Assembly: GCF_003350295.1 (NCBI RefSeq)
Contig: NZ_QLYY01000013.1
Span: 1-64,000, forward strand
Reading direction: 5' to 3'
Length of the DNA stretch: 64,000 nucleotides
Origin: Vibrio tetraodonis
Lineage (GTDB): Bacteria; Pseudomonadota; Gammaproteobacteria; Enterobacterales; Vibrionaceae
Made by a program: the position numbers and the translations under genes. Numbering within the stretch: position 1 is the stretch's first letter; every line of letters starts with the position of its first letter. Under the pieces are notes generated by a model. It did not search any database. It saw nothing but the letters and a program-made list of their open reading frames with translations, and was not told the origin of the DNA. Below, one piece after another: positions 9,453 to 17,291 of the stretch.

Positions 9453-10040
9453 ATGGATGTAAAAGAAATTATAGGAGTGTGGGACTTTGGTTATTCTCTT
9501 GATAAGCACTCTGTACGTAGCGTATATATAGGTGAAAACGCATGGGGCCACCCAGAGTTTGAAACCGTAAGAACAGATGTAGGTGAAGCCGTATTTCGTT
9601 TGAAGTATCGAAATGACTTAACCAAGTGTACTTATATTGCTCAAAAAATAAATGACTATATTTTATCGAAACTACCTTTTATATCTTTCATTGTGTCTAT
9701 GCCACCCTCCAAAAAACGAACCAAGCAACCAGTACAAGAAATTGCCTCGGAACTCGCGCAGATCACTGGCAAGCCCTGCATTGAAGGTTTGTTAATTAAA
9801 TCAAAGTCAACACCACAGATGAAAGATATTTCTAATAGACAGGAGCGCATAGATCTCCTAATGGATGCATTTGAAATTGATGAAAGAGTAGCAGCGAGAT
9901 TGACGGAAACAGGTTATAACGTACTGATAATCGATGATTTATACGATAGTGGCACATCTTTAGAAGCTGCCACACAAACATTGCGTAAATGTGATAAAAT
10001 TAAACAAGTGTTTGTTGCTACAGCTACTAGGAAAAAATAA
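9453..10040 (+). CDS. ComF-like phosphoribosyltransferase domain protein
   Basis: A 195-aa protein with the PRTase type I signature LIIDDLYDSGTSLEAA near residue 155 (the PRPP-binding loop, with the acidic pair DD) and an upstream PPSKKR…Q…A.ELA segment followed by R..L..AF, the pattern of ComF-family phosphoribosyltransferases. Typical ComF zinc-finger cysteines are missing. TAGGA precedes the ATG. It overlaps the next gene by one base (TAATG), so the two products probably act together. The partner is SLOG/LOG-like, and enzymes of that fold can act on the N-glycosidic bond of nucleotides, so a nucleotide-modifying or nucleotide-signalling pair is plausible. Substrate unknown. Confidence 0.7.
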   Translation: MDVKEIIGVWDFGYSLDKHSVRSVYIGENAWGHPEFETVRTDVGEAVFRLKYRNDLTKCTYIAQKINDYILSKLPFISFIVSMPPSKKRTKQPVQEIASELAQITGKPCIEGLLIKSKSTPQMKDISNRQERIDLLMDAFEIDERVAARLTETGYNVLIIDDLYDSGTSLEAATQTLRKCDKIKQVFVATATRKK

Positions 10041-10594
10041 TGACTACGGTTTTTATTTCGGGCTCAATGAGAATTAAAAATTTAGACGATAATGTACGAT
10101 TTCGCCTGAAGCATATCACGGAGTCTGGGTTCCATGTTCTAGTCGGTGATGCCAATGGTGTGGACGCCTCGATACAGGAACTCCTGCACCAATATTCCTA
10201 CCAAAACGTTACAGTGTATTGTACCGGTGGACAGCCTAGAAACAATTTAGGTTGTTGGACAGTAAAGAATATCGTTAGTACTGCTCCTTCCGGTTCGAGG
10301 GAATTCTTTACCGCCAAAGACTTAGCCATGGCCAGAGAGTGTGACTATGGGTTTATGGTCTGGGATACTAAAAGCACAGGAACTTTGAGTAATGCTGTTG
10401 AGCTTTTACAACGTGAAAAAAAGTCTCGCGTATACGTAAACAAGGAAAAATCATTTGTGACGATAAGTGATGTACAAGACTTAGAGCACTTAATTACTTT
10501 CATGAGTGGATTTTCTCATAAAAAAGCAAACGAAAAGATTCGGCTAGATGACAAAATTGAATCTATTAAATATAAGTCCCTCGAGCTCTTTTAA
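10040..10594 (+). CDS. SLOG/LOG-like nucleotide-binding protein
   Basis: A 184-aa protein opening with a Rossmann-type strand (TTVFISGSMRI) and then FHVLVGDANGVDASIQELL. The GDANGVD block and later GSREFFTAKDLAMARECDYGFMVWD are typical of the SLOG superfamily (LOG, DprA, TIR-associated sensors), which bind nucleotides or nucleotide-derived messengers. No transmembrane or extra catalytic domain was seen. It is translationally coupled to the ComF-like gene upstream. Superfamily placement comes from reading motifs; the function is not known to me. Confidence 0.6.
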   Translation: MTTVFISGSMRIKNLDDNVRFRLKHITESGFHVLVGDANGVDASIQELLHQYSYQNVTVYCTGGQPRNNLGCWTVKNIVSTAPSGSREFFTAKDLAMARECDYGFMVWDTKSTGTLSNAVELLQREKKSRVYVNKEKSFVTISDVQDLEHLITFMSGFSHKKANEKIRLDDKIESIKYKSLELF

Positions 10595-10779
10595 CCACTC
10601 CCCTTAAATCTTAAGACAGGTGCAAAGAATTTATTATTAGTGAATAAATTCAGGGGCACTTACTTTCCTCGACTCTACTGCTAGACTTATTTATCATCAC
10701 TGTATAAAATAACAGTATAAACATAGAAGATATGAAGTTGTACACTTATGTTTTTTATATGTTAGGTAGTATAACGACA

Positions 10780-11679
10780 ATGAATTTTTATGCTTTGAGA
10801 GTCTCTTTGGTAGCTAAAGAGCCACAGCTGTTTGTTGGTAAAAATATGTCAAAAGACATATTTGCTTTCGAGAATGCTCTTTACTGTTCTGTTGATAATC
10901 CGCCAGAAACCGAGCGAGGTGAGAAGTTGTTCTCGATAAAGATTATGATTGAAGGTAGAGACGAAGGGGTAATGGCTGGCATGGTTGCCAAAGCTAAAAG
11001 TATACATGGGCATGATGCAGACTTTAATGAGTACAGTGTCGAAGATTTCCCACCGATGGTTTGGCTTTGGGATCGTGAACAACAAGTTTTATTAGTAGAA
11101 AAGAAAACCAGCGTTTTTTCCACTCCAACTGCTGCTTGTAAAGCTTTTCAAGCTTTGTCCAATAATATTGAGTTGGCGGAGTTGAACTTGAGAGCAGAGA
11201 TCGAACCAGTATTGAACACATTAGACAATACTTTTTGGGAAGAATACGATAAGTTCGAATCGGTTCAGTCAGTAAGATTTGATTTAAATCCACCAAATCT
11301 TTTCGGTGATACAGAGAAAGAAATGAAGAAGGCGCTTAATGATACATCCGCTGCTACCAATGCAAATACAGTCACCACAACATTCGAAAATAAAGACTCT
11401 ACACTTAAGTTAAAGAGTGATGGCTGGCTGTCTAATCTCATAAGCTGGTGCAGGAAGGGGGGCGGGAACTGGATGATGAAAGGCCGACTTCGAGGGCATA
11501 AAACTAAAACTACTAGTATTAGTAGTGAGCGCACTGCAAAGATAGTTACAATGCAAGGCAAAGGTATTACAGAGATTGAACTTCATAACTATCAAGTTCA
11601 AGATGTTGTGCAAGTTATAGAATATTATCGATCCGAGTATGATTATCATGATGAGGTAGAAAATAACAAAGATGATTAA
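10780..11679 (+). CDS. unrecognised soluble protein, first gene of a soluble/membrane pair
   Basis: I do not recognise this 299-aa protein with certainty. The ATG at 10780 (MNFYALRVSL) has AGGT about 10 nt upstream and is preferred over 10732, which has no ribosome binding site. The N-terminal 190 residues look globular (FPPMVWLWDREQQVLLVEKKTS; VRFDLNPPNLFG); a polar threonine/asparagine-rich linker follows (about 195-220), then a basic patch (KGRLRGHKTKTTS) and a beta-rich end. The overall look faintly recalls the DUF4747 proteins found in some defence loci, which is an unverified impression. The stop overlaps the next gene's start by 8 bp, which argues for a two-protein complex. Confidence 0.55.
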   Translation: MNFYALRVSLVAKEPQLFVGKNMSKDIFAFENALYCSVDNPPETERGEKLFSIKIMIEGRDEGVMAGMVAKAKSIHGHDADFNEYSVEDFPPMVWLWDREQQVLLVEKKTSVFSTPTAACKAFQALSNNIELAELNLRAEIEPVLNTLDNTFWEEYDKFESVQSVRFDLNPPNLFGDTEKEMKKALNDTSAATNANTVTTTFENKDSTLKLKSDGWLSNLISWCRKGGGNWMMKGRLRGHKTKTTSISSERTAKIVTMQGKGITEIELHNYQVQDVVQVIEYYRSEYDYHDEVENNKDD

Positions 11680-12145
11680 GGCTGTAATTATTACAGGTAT
11701 TATATTTCTCATGTGCTTAGGCTTTGCTACTCCAAATGAAAGTGGCTATAAGCTCATTGAGTCTGCAACTCCGGGAATTTTAGGGGCACTTCTTGGTGGG
11801 CTTACCGCTGGCGTATCTGTAATTTTTAGTGTTTTAATCACTGTGTCGAGTAATGTAGGTTCTACTCATAAACTTGCAAACTTTTTTGTGTTTTTAAGAA
11901 GGCTCAAACATGACTTAGTAGCATTACTAATCTGCTTGGTTGCTTCACTCTTGCTTCCATACATGAGATTAGTCGGAATACCGCTTATTGTGTACCCTCA
12001 GCATGAACTACTACCGATGAGGGATACATTTTATACTGCATTAGAGCTAACTAGTATTGTAGTATCAGTAGCCGTTGTTTTTGAAGTGGTTAGCGTGATG
12101 TTTTTGTTGATTAGCAACTTTCCAAAGTTGATGGCCGACAAATAG
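11672..12145 (+). CDS. small multi-pass membrane protein coupled to the preceding gene
   Basis: A 157-aa protein with about four hydrophobic segments (residues 3-20, 33-58, 85-105 and 125-150) and short loops. No signature residues were recognised. Its start codon overlaps the end of the preceding soluble protein's gene. A soluble sensor-like protein with a small four-helix membrane protein is a common layout of two-gene anti-phage systems whose membrane component kills or arrests the cell. That role is inference from layout and from the neighbouring ComF-SLOG pair. Confidence 0.55.
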   Translation: MIKAVIITGIIFLMCLGFATPNESGYKLIESATPGILGALLGGLTAGVSVIFSVLITVSSNVGSTHKLANFFVFLRRLKHDLVALLICLVASLLLPYMRLVGIPLIVYPQHELLPMRDTFYTALELTSIVVSVAVVFEVVSVMFLLISNFPKLMADK

Positions 12146-12398
12146 TGTCCATATTTCGAAAGCAGCTTTGGTGCAGTGAGTAAAGCCCAATCAATCCATG
12201 TAAATATCGCATTTTATCTAAGTGAGCACATAGAAGTGCCATCTCAACCCCTCTAGCACGATAATTCCCCCTTTCTGGGCTGGGTATCTAACTTTAAACA
12301 AAGAACTTAGGAACTTATTTGATATAAAAAAGCAATTAGTTAGTATGGCAAAATCTCAGTATCGCATTGTTTTTAAAAAGATTTGAAGGGGTTTTGCT

Positions 12399-12629
12399 AT
12401 GATTGTGGGCAAAGTTGATTGTAAGGTATACCCATATCACCCAGATTGTCGGGGGATTAATACCAATTTAACTGAAGGGGTTGAAGGGTTAGGCGCTGGT
12501 TATGATCAGGCTTTATCTTTGTTAGCCGATGATAAAGCGCAGGTTATCAGTTTTATTTCAACTCATATGAATACAGAGCTTATGTCTTCACTGCAAAGTT
12601 TGGTGGCGTCTTTTGGGTTAATCGGCTAA
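12399..12629 (+). CDS. small hypothetical protein
   Basis: A 76-aa protein (MIVGKVDCKVYPYHPDCRGIN…) with two cysteines in its first 20 residues and a mild amphipathic C-terminal half. A strong ribosome binding site (GAAGGGG, 7 nt before the ATG) and a perfect hairpin just downstream support a real, monocistronic gene. No family recognised; no signal peptide. Confidence 0.6.
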   Translation: MIVGKVDCKVYPYHPDCRGINTNLTEGVEGLGAGYDQALSLLADDKAQVISFISTHMNTELMSSLQSLVASFGLIG

Positions 12630-12653
12630 CACTTTGGCTTGAATGCTTAAAAC

Positions 12654-12683
12654 AACCAAGGCGCTCTAGTGAGCGCCTTGGTT
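12654..12683. terminator. bidirectional terminator
   Basis: AACCAAGGCGCTC (12654-12666) and GAGCGCCTTGGTT (12671-12683) form a perfect 13-bp stem with a TAGT loop between two convergent genes. Confidence 0.85.
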
Positions 12684-12707
12684 ATATCTGTCGAAAGTAA
12701 CTTGTGA

Positions 12708-13265
12708 TTACTTCTTACGGCAGAACTCTGCGATAACATACATAGATTGGCCGCCGTTGGCTTTGCCTGAAACAAGCTTTGGATCATCGCCAATACTGAT
12801 GCCGCGAATCACAGTGCCTTGTTTGATGACTTGGTTGGTGCCGCGAACAGGCAGATCTTTAATTACCGTTACGTCGTCACCTTTTTTCAGTTCTACACCA
12901 TTGCAATCAAGCGGCTTATCATCGTCCGACATGCCTTGCATGGCCCAGTTCATGGTTTCTTCTTCCATGTACATCATGTCTAGTGCATCTTGCGCCCAGC
13001 TTTCGCTGTTTAAGCGAGTCAGTTGTCGCCAAACGGTAACTTGAACGGCAGGGACTTGACTCCACATGCTGTCATTAAGGCAGCGCCAGTGGTTGATGTC
13101 TTCAGGGCTGTCTATCTCGCCAAGGCATTTATCACACGCCATTAACGCCTGATCAACGGTAACATGGCTGTGGGGCGGAACTGGATAAGCGGTAAGAGGG
13201 GTATCACTGCCGCACAGTTCGCATTTTGATTGGCAGCGTTCCAACATTGTCGCTTCTGAAGACAT
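12708..13265 (-). CDS. yjdM: PhnA/YjdM family protein
   Basis: A 185-aa cytoplasmic protein. The C-terminal 70 residues are a PhnA domain (CNGVELKKGDDVTVIKDLPVRG…QGTVIRGI) with an SH3-like beta fold. The N-terminal part carries a zinc-ribbon pair (CQSKCELCGSD and CDKC). Despite the historic name, no role in phosphonate breakdown has been shown for this family. It is monocistronic, between the terminator at 12654 and the M48 protease gene. Length agrees with the longer, N-terminally extended members. Confidence 0.85.
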   Translation of the reverse strand: MSSEATMLERCQSKCELCGSDTPLTAYPVPPHSHVTVDQALMACDKCLGEIDSPEDINHWRCLNDSMWSQVPAVQVTVWRQLTRLNSESWAQDALDMMYMEEETMNWAMQGMSDDDKPLDCNGVELKKGDDVTVIKDLPVRGTNQVIKQGTVIRGISIGDDPKLVSGKANGGQSMYVIAEFCRKK

Positions 13266-13344
13266 AATAGGCTCACATAATATAGGTAATTAATGAAGGG
13301 CGTTATTATCCATGTTATGGCTTGAAAATAAAGGCCTATGCTGA

Positions 13345-14133
13345 TTATGAGCAGTTAGGCCGTTTAATGTTGTAATTGGGTAATGACGCTATTTTCGCTG
13401 ACAGATCTTGAATGCGCGTGCTGTGCGATGGGTGAGTTGATAGCAGCTCGGGCGGTTGGCTGCCCCCAGAAGCTTTGGCCATATTTTTCCAAAGCTCAAC
13501 ACTTTGTGTAGGATCAAAACCCGCTTTTGCCATCAGTTCTAGGCCGACTAAATCAGCTTCAGATTCTTGGGTTCTACCATAAGGAAGCAGCACACCATAT
13601 TGAATGCCAAGCCCTAAGGCGGCCATAGTGGCACTTTGATATTGGGCGTATTGCGAGGAACCAAGCGCGGCGCTGGTAATTTGTAACCCTGCATTGGCAA
13701 GTTGTGACTGTGATAGGCGCTCATTACTGTGATCGGCTAACACGTGAGCAATTTCATGGCCAATGACGGTGGCCAACTGGTCTTGGTTTTTCGCCACATC
13801 AAGCAGGCCGGTGTAAACACCAATCTTGCCGCCGGGCAGGGCGAAAGCGTTGACCTGTTCACTATCAAATACCACCACTTCCCAATCTTTAAACCCAGCC
13901 TGAGCGGGTACATGCGAAGTGACCGCCTTGGCTACACACTGGACATAGGCATTGGTTTTACGATTAGTACTGATTTTTTGATCTTGTTTCATTTGCTCAA
14001 AGGATTGAGCGCCAAGCGTGCTCATGTCTTGGTCTGAAAAAAGCAGCAATTGCTGACGACCTGTTGGTGATGAGCTGCACGCCATCAAGCCGATTGCACT
14101 CAATAAAGTGAGGCGTTTCAATGAATTATACAT
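13345..14133 (-). CDS. M48-family metalloprotease, outer-membrane lipoprotein
   Basis: A 262-aa periplasmic zinc protease resembling YcaL/LoiP of E. coli, enzymes that degrade misassembled outer-membrane proteins. The N-terminus is a lipoprotein signal ending in GLMAC (Cys19). The zinc site is HEIAH at 126-130 with Glu127 as catalytic base, and the third ligand is Glu192 in ESEADLVGLE. A serine follows the lipobox cysteine, so outer-membrane sorting is expected. It is divergent from the thioesterase gene across about 80 bp. Confidence 0.88.
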   Translation of the reverse strand: MYNSLKRLTLLSAIGLMACSSSPTGRQQLLLFSDQDMSTLGAQSFEQMKQDQKISTNRKTNAYVQCVAKAVTSHVPAQAGFKDWEVVVFDSEQVNAFALPGGKIGVYTGLLDVAKNQDQLATVIGHEIAHVLADHSNERLSQSQLANAGLQITSAALGSSQYAQYQSATMAALGLGIQYGVLLPYGRTQESEADLVGLELMAKAGFDPTQSVELWKNMAKASGGSQPPELLSTHPSHSTRIQDLSAKIASLPNYNIKRPNCS

Positions 14134-14216
14134 AAGTTATTCGGTATGATTGTTATTATTCCTTTAATCATATCATTTGACTAAAATGCTGTGTAATGAA
14201 TCATGAGAGAACTTGT

Positions 14217-14666
14217 ATGACAATCTGGAAACAATCGTTTGATCTCGATGGCTTAAATGCGACCTCAGAAAACACCTTAATGCGTCATCTGGGTATAGTG
14301 TATACCCAATTTGGTGATAACTTCATTGAAGCGACCATGCCTGTCTGCCATTTTACCCATCAACCCTTTGGTATGTTACATGGCGGTGCATCTGTGGCGC
14401 TTGCTGAAACGCTGGGTTCGATAGCGGCTAACATGTGCGTCAGCGAAGACTCCTATTGCGTCGGGCTAGACATCAACGCCAATCATGTGCGTTCAATGCG
14501 AGAGGGCACAGTTACTGGTCGCGCTGAGCCTGTGCATTTAGGGATCTCGACCCAAGTGTGGCAAATCGATATTCGTGATGACAGAGAACGGTTAGTGTGC
14601 ACCAGTCGCTTAACCATCGCGGTAAAAAAGAAGCGTAATGCCAAGCATTCGTTTAAGGAAAGTTAG
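14217..14666 (+). CDS. menI: hotdog-fold acyl-CoA thioesterase (MenI/YdiI-like)
   Basis: A 149-aa hotdog thioesterase. The start MTIWKQSFDLDGLN aligns with E. coli YdiI/MenI (1,4-dihydroxy-2-naphthoyl-CoA hydrolase), as does QPFGMLHGGASVALAETLGS, which holds the conserved HGG and the catalytic Glu. An in-frame ATG at 14196 adds seven unusual residues and was not chosen; GAGAG lies before 14217. Substrate assignment to menaquinone synthesis rests on similarity; a broader acyl-CoA clean-up role is possible. It is immediately followed by the next gene. Confidence 0.8.
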   Translation: MTIWKQSFDLDGLNATSENTLMRHLGIVYTQFGDNFIEATMPVCHFTHQPFGMLHGGASVALAETLGSIAANMCVSEDSYCVGLDINANHVRSMREGTVTGRAEPVHLGISTQVWQIDIRDDRERLVCTSRLTIAVKKKRNAKHSFKES

Positions 14667-14900
14667 ATGGTGATTGATTTCTCGGCGGGTAAAATCATTG
14701 TTACCCCTCATGAGCTAGTCATTAAACTGGCGTCTGAGCATATGATTACTCTGCAAGCTCAAACCGATGCGCTGCAACTGATTGGTCGAGGTGCCAATGT
14801 GGTAGCCGCTCATGGCGCGGAAAATAAATGGTCGATCAAGCTTGATAACGAAGCGCAACTCAGTCTTATTGCTGAACAAATGGGGCTAAAACTTCAATAA
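14667..14900 (+). CDS. DUF3389-like small protein
   Basis: A 77-aa protein (MVIDFSAGKIIVTPHELVIKL…) whose ATG follows the stop codon of the thioesterase gene without a gap, implying coupled translation. It looks like the small DUF3389 family found in Vibrio; the assignment is from memory. No membrane segment or cysteine. Function unknown. Confidence 0.65.
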   Translation: MVIDFSAGKIIVTPHELVIKLASEHMITLQAQTDALQLIGRGANVVAAHGAENKWSIKLDNEAQLSLIAEQMGLKLQ

Positions 14901-14976
14901 CCTTATCCTAAGCTTGCCTAATTGCTCATAAATAAGGAAACTTAACAGAGTTCACTTTGATTGAGATTTCCTCTTT

Positions 14977-16698
14977 ATGAGCAGTCCTAGACTACGCGTT
15001 CAATTTGAAACCTTGTTTGAACACTACAATGGTCAAAATTGTGGTATTCAATTAGAAGAGATCACTGATATTTTGTTTTGCACTAGGCGTAATGCACGGA
15101 TTGTATTAAACAAAATGGAAGAGCAGGGGTGGATTGAATGGCACCCTTCGCCGGGCCGAGGTAAGCTTTCGCAGCTCAACTTTAAACGTAGCCGAACCGA
15201 TGTAAGTGAAAACCTCGCCAGACGATATCTGGAAGAAGGCAAGATCACTCAAGCGCTTAATGCATTAGATCAAGACGCAGCTAAATTAGCGCAAATAGTC
15301 GAAAATTATCTAGGTGTGCAGCAGCAAGAAGGCGAGCAAGTGCTGCGTCTTCCGTATTACCGAGCGCTCTCAATGCTTAACCCGCGCAAGCCAGTACGCC
15401 GCTCTGAGCAACATATCGCAAGGCAAATCTTTAGCGGCTTAACCCGTTTGGATGAGAATGAATCGCTTAGTCCAGATTTAGCCCACAACTGGGACATGCT
15501 TTCACCCACACATTGGCGCTTTTATTTAAGGCCCAACGTGCGCTTTCATAACGGTGAACAGCTGACCACTGAAATAGTCGTCGACTCACTATATGAACTT
15601 AGAGGTAAACCTCTTTATCGGCATATTTGCGATGTAAGGAGTCCTAGCCGATATGTGGTGGATATTTTTCTCGATAAGCCCAATTATCATCTGCCTTTGA
15701 TGCTGTCTGAGTCTGACGCCAAAATTTTGCTTCCTGAAAGCAGCCGGTCTGCGGATTACGATCAAATGCCGGTCGGGACTGGGCCATATAAAATCGTCAG
15801 CAACACCAAAACACACCTTGTTTTGCAAGCTTTTGATGGATATTTTGGGTTTAGACCTTTGATTGACAGAGTGGAAGTTTGCGTCATCAATGATATTTAT
15901 GGGTCTATCTTATTTCCAAGTATGGAAAACACCATAAAACAAACCACTGAAAAACCCACATATGTCGAGTTAGACCCAGGCTGTACCTATTTCTTACTTA
16001 ATCGTCGAAGTGGTCTGGCTAAATCCGATCAATGGGCAAACTACTTCAGCCAGCGGCTAGGGTCTTTAAATCTTTATAATCTGTTGCCGCAAGAAAAGGT
16101 GGTTGAGTTAGGCGTTCTCCCAGCACATGGCCTAAAGCCGGGCTGGTATCATCACACCGCTCAAGGGCACTATACTTCTCCGCCTTCTTATCGCAAGGTG
16201 ACGATTGCTTATCACGGCCAACATCCGACATTTCCGGTTTTAATTCCAAGTGTTGAAGCGCTTCTCAAGCAAGATAATCTTGAGGTTGAACTGGTGAAAT
16301 ACGATGTTTCTTTACCCAACCCCGAGCAAGTGGATATTTGGTTAAAACCGATGGGAATTTCTACTCATCGCGACGATGGTTTGGCAGGTTGGCTGCTTAA
16401 TTACAGTGATATCGAACAGTTTTGTAACCCTGAAGATTTCGACGATTGGCTCAAGTTAGTGCAAACATGGCAAGGGCAAGAAAATAGCCGCTTTCCAGCA
16501 AGAGAAATTGGTAAATCTTTGGTTGATCGTATGCAGATCATACCCATATTTCACTGTTGGCTCGGTATAGGTAGAGAGCAATGCGGCGCGCTGCAAAATG
16601 CCAAATGCAATGCGTTGGGTTGGTTTGATTTCAGTCAGGTATGGCTCAAACCTGAGCAGGTAATAGAAAGAGAGCAAGTAAATGGCGAAGCCGAATAA
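14977..16698 (+). CDS. sgrR: SgrR-family transcriptional regulator
   Basis: A 573-aa regulator combining an N-terminal winged helix (about 1-110; EEITDILFCTRRNARIVLNKMEEQGWIEWHPSPGRGK) with a periplasmic-binding-protein-like domain from about 160 onward (LDENESLSPDLAHNWDMLSPTHWRFYLRPNVRFHNG). E. coli SgrR senses sugar-phosphate stress and activates sgrS; whether an SgrS-like RNA exists here is unknown and none was recognised nearby. Length matches the family. The last codons overlap the start of the downstream zinc-ribbon reading frame. Confidence 0.9.
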   Translation: MSSPRLRVQFETLFEHYNGQNCGIQLEEITDILFCTRRNARIVLNKMEEQGWIEWHPSPGRGKLSQLNFKRSRTDVSENLARRYLEEGKITQALNALDQDAAKLAQIVENYLGVQQQEGEQVLRLPYYRALSMLNPRKPVRRSEQHIARQIFSGLTRLDENESLSPDLAHNWDMLSPTHWRFYLRPNVRFHNGEQLTTEIVVDSLYELRGKPLYRHICDVRSPSRYVVDIFLDKPNYHLPLMLSESDAKILLPESSRSADYDQMPVGTGPYKIVSNTKTHLVLQAFDGYFGFRPLIDRVEVCVINDIYGSILFPSMENTIKQTTEKPTYVELDPGCTYFLLNRRSGLAKSDQWANYFSQRLGSLNLYNLLPQEKVVELGVLPAHGLKPGWYHHTAQGHYTSPPSYRKVTIAYHGQHPTFPVLIPSVEALLKQDNLEVELVKYDVSLPNPEQVDIWLKPMGISTHRDDGLAGWLLNYSDIEQFCNPEDFDDWLKLVQTWQGQENSRFPAREIGKSLVDRMQIIPIFHCWLGIGREQCGALQNAKCNALGWFDFSQVWLKPEQVIEREQVNGEAE

Positions 16699-16931
16699 GA
16701 AGCAACCGAGCAAAACTGTCGATATTTATTGTGCCAAATGTCGCTGTGAGCTTTAAGTACCGAAAAGGTGGAAAAGGGGCCTTAGTGAAATGCTTTAAAG
16801 AGCGAATCGTGGCAGATTTTACCTCTACACCCTGTCATTGCCCTCAATGTGATGGGGAGTTTGCGCGCGATACTTTGATACGAGGAACGCCAGCATTCAA
16901 AATGATTGGTGGTAAGGTGGTTTTTAAATAA
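16682..16931 (+). pseudogene. zinc-ribbon protein gene interrupted by an in-frame stop / +1 shift
   Basis: The frame from ATG 16682 reads MAKPNKKQPSKTVDIYCAKC and then RCEL before TAA. One base further on, the next frame continues KYRKGGKGALVKCFKERIVA… to a stop at 16931 with CHCPQC. Joined, the frames give one coherent four-cysteine zinc-ribbon protein of about 82 residues. The junction reads GAG CTT TAA G: skipping one T restores the frame, as would two missing bases. CTT followed by a stop resembles the prfB programmed shift site, but no strong Shine-Dalgarno-like run sits at the prfB spacing. A decayed gene, an assembly error or a programmed shift are all possible. Confidence 0.65.
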
Positions 16932-16979
16932 AAAGGCGGATAGGACACTAATATCATTTAACACATTATGGTAAAAATC

Positions 16980-16998
16980 AGCCTAATCAGGCTTTTTT
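16980..16998 (+). terminator. rho-independent terminator after the zinc-ribbon gene
   Basis: AGCCT-AATC-AGGCT followed by TTTTT at 16994. Confidence 0.75.
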
Positions 16999-17118
16999 AC
17001 GGCGTGAGCCACAAAAAGTATAAAATTGTCATTTCGGGGTATCATTGATTTTTAAAAGTGATAGAATCGTGCTGTCTAAATTTTACTCCACTTAACTGTA
17101 ACCAAATAGGTACTCCCA

Positions 17119-17196
17119 ATGGAACTAGGTCTTATCATCGCTTTCATCGTCGCTTCCGCTGTAATGGTCAAGAAAGAGATGGCAAGTTCGAAATAA
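17119..17196 (+). CDS. 25-residue single-span membrane peptide
   Basis: The frame reads MELGLIIAFIVASAVMVKKE followed by MASSK: one hydrophobic helix (residues 3-17) with a positively charged C-terminal side. AGG lies 8 nt before the ATG, and a strong terminator follows at 17247-17274, so this looks like an independent small-protein gene. Function unknown; the size and charge pattern are typical of regulatory small membrane proteins. Confidence 0.5.
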   Translation: MELGLIIAFIVASAVMVKKEMASSK

Positions 17197-17246
17197 GTGT
17201 AGGTTCGTTCACAACCGTTTTTGATGTCCTTTTGAACGAATATAAG

Positions 17247-17274
17247 AAAAAAGCTCCCAAATGGGAGCTTTTTT
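17247..17274. terminator. bidirectional terminator
   Basis: AAAAAAGCTCCCA and TGGGAGCTTTTTT form a near-perfect palindrome with A and T runs on both sides, serving the small gene and the convergent haem receptor. Confidence 0.88.
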
Positions 17275-17291
17275 AGTGGGTTAGAATTGGT

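Noticed and set aside
10780..12145. Kiwa anti-phage system
   Set aside because: A membrane plus soluble pair fits by size only; gene order is reversed and I could not recognise a KwaB-type domain.
13834..13841. KOPS motif GGGCAGGG pointing towards dif2
   Set aside because: Single occurrences are expected by chance in this length; no strand-bias statistic could be run.
17058..17276. 72-aa frame upstream of the haem receptor terminator
   Set aside because: It is a different frame over the better supported 25-aa gene and runs into the terminator hairpin.
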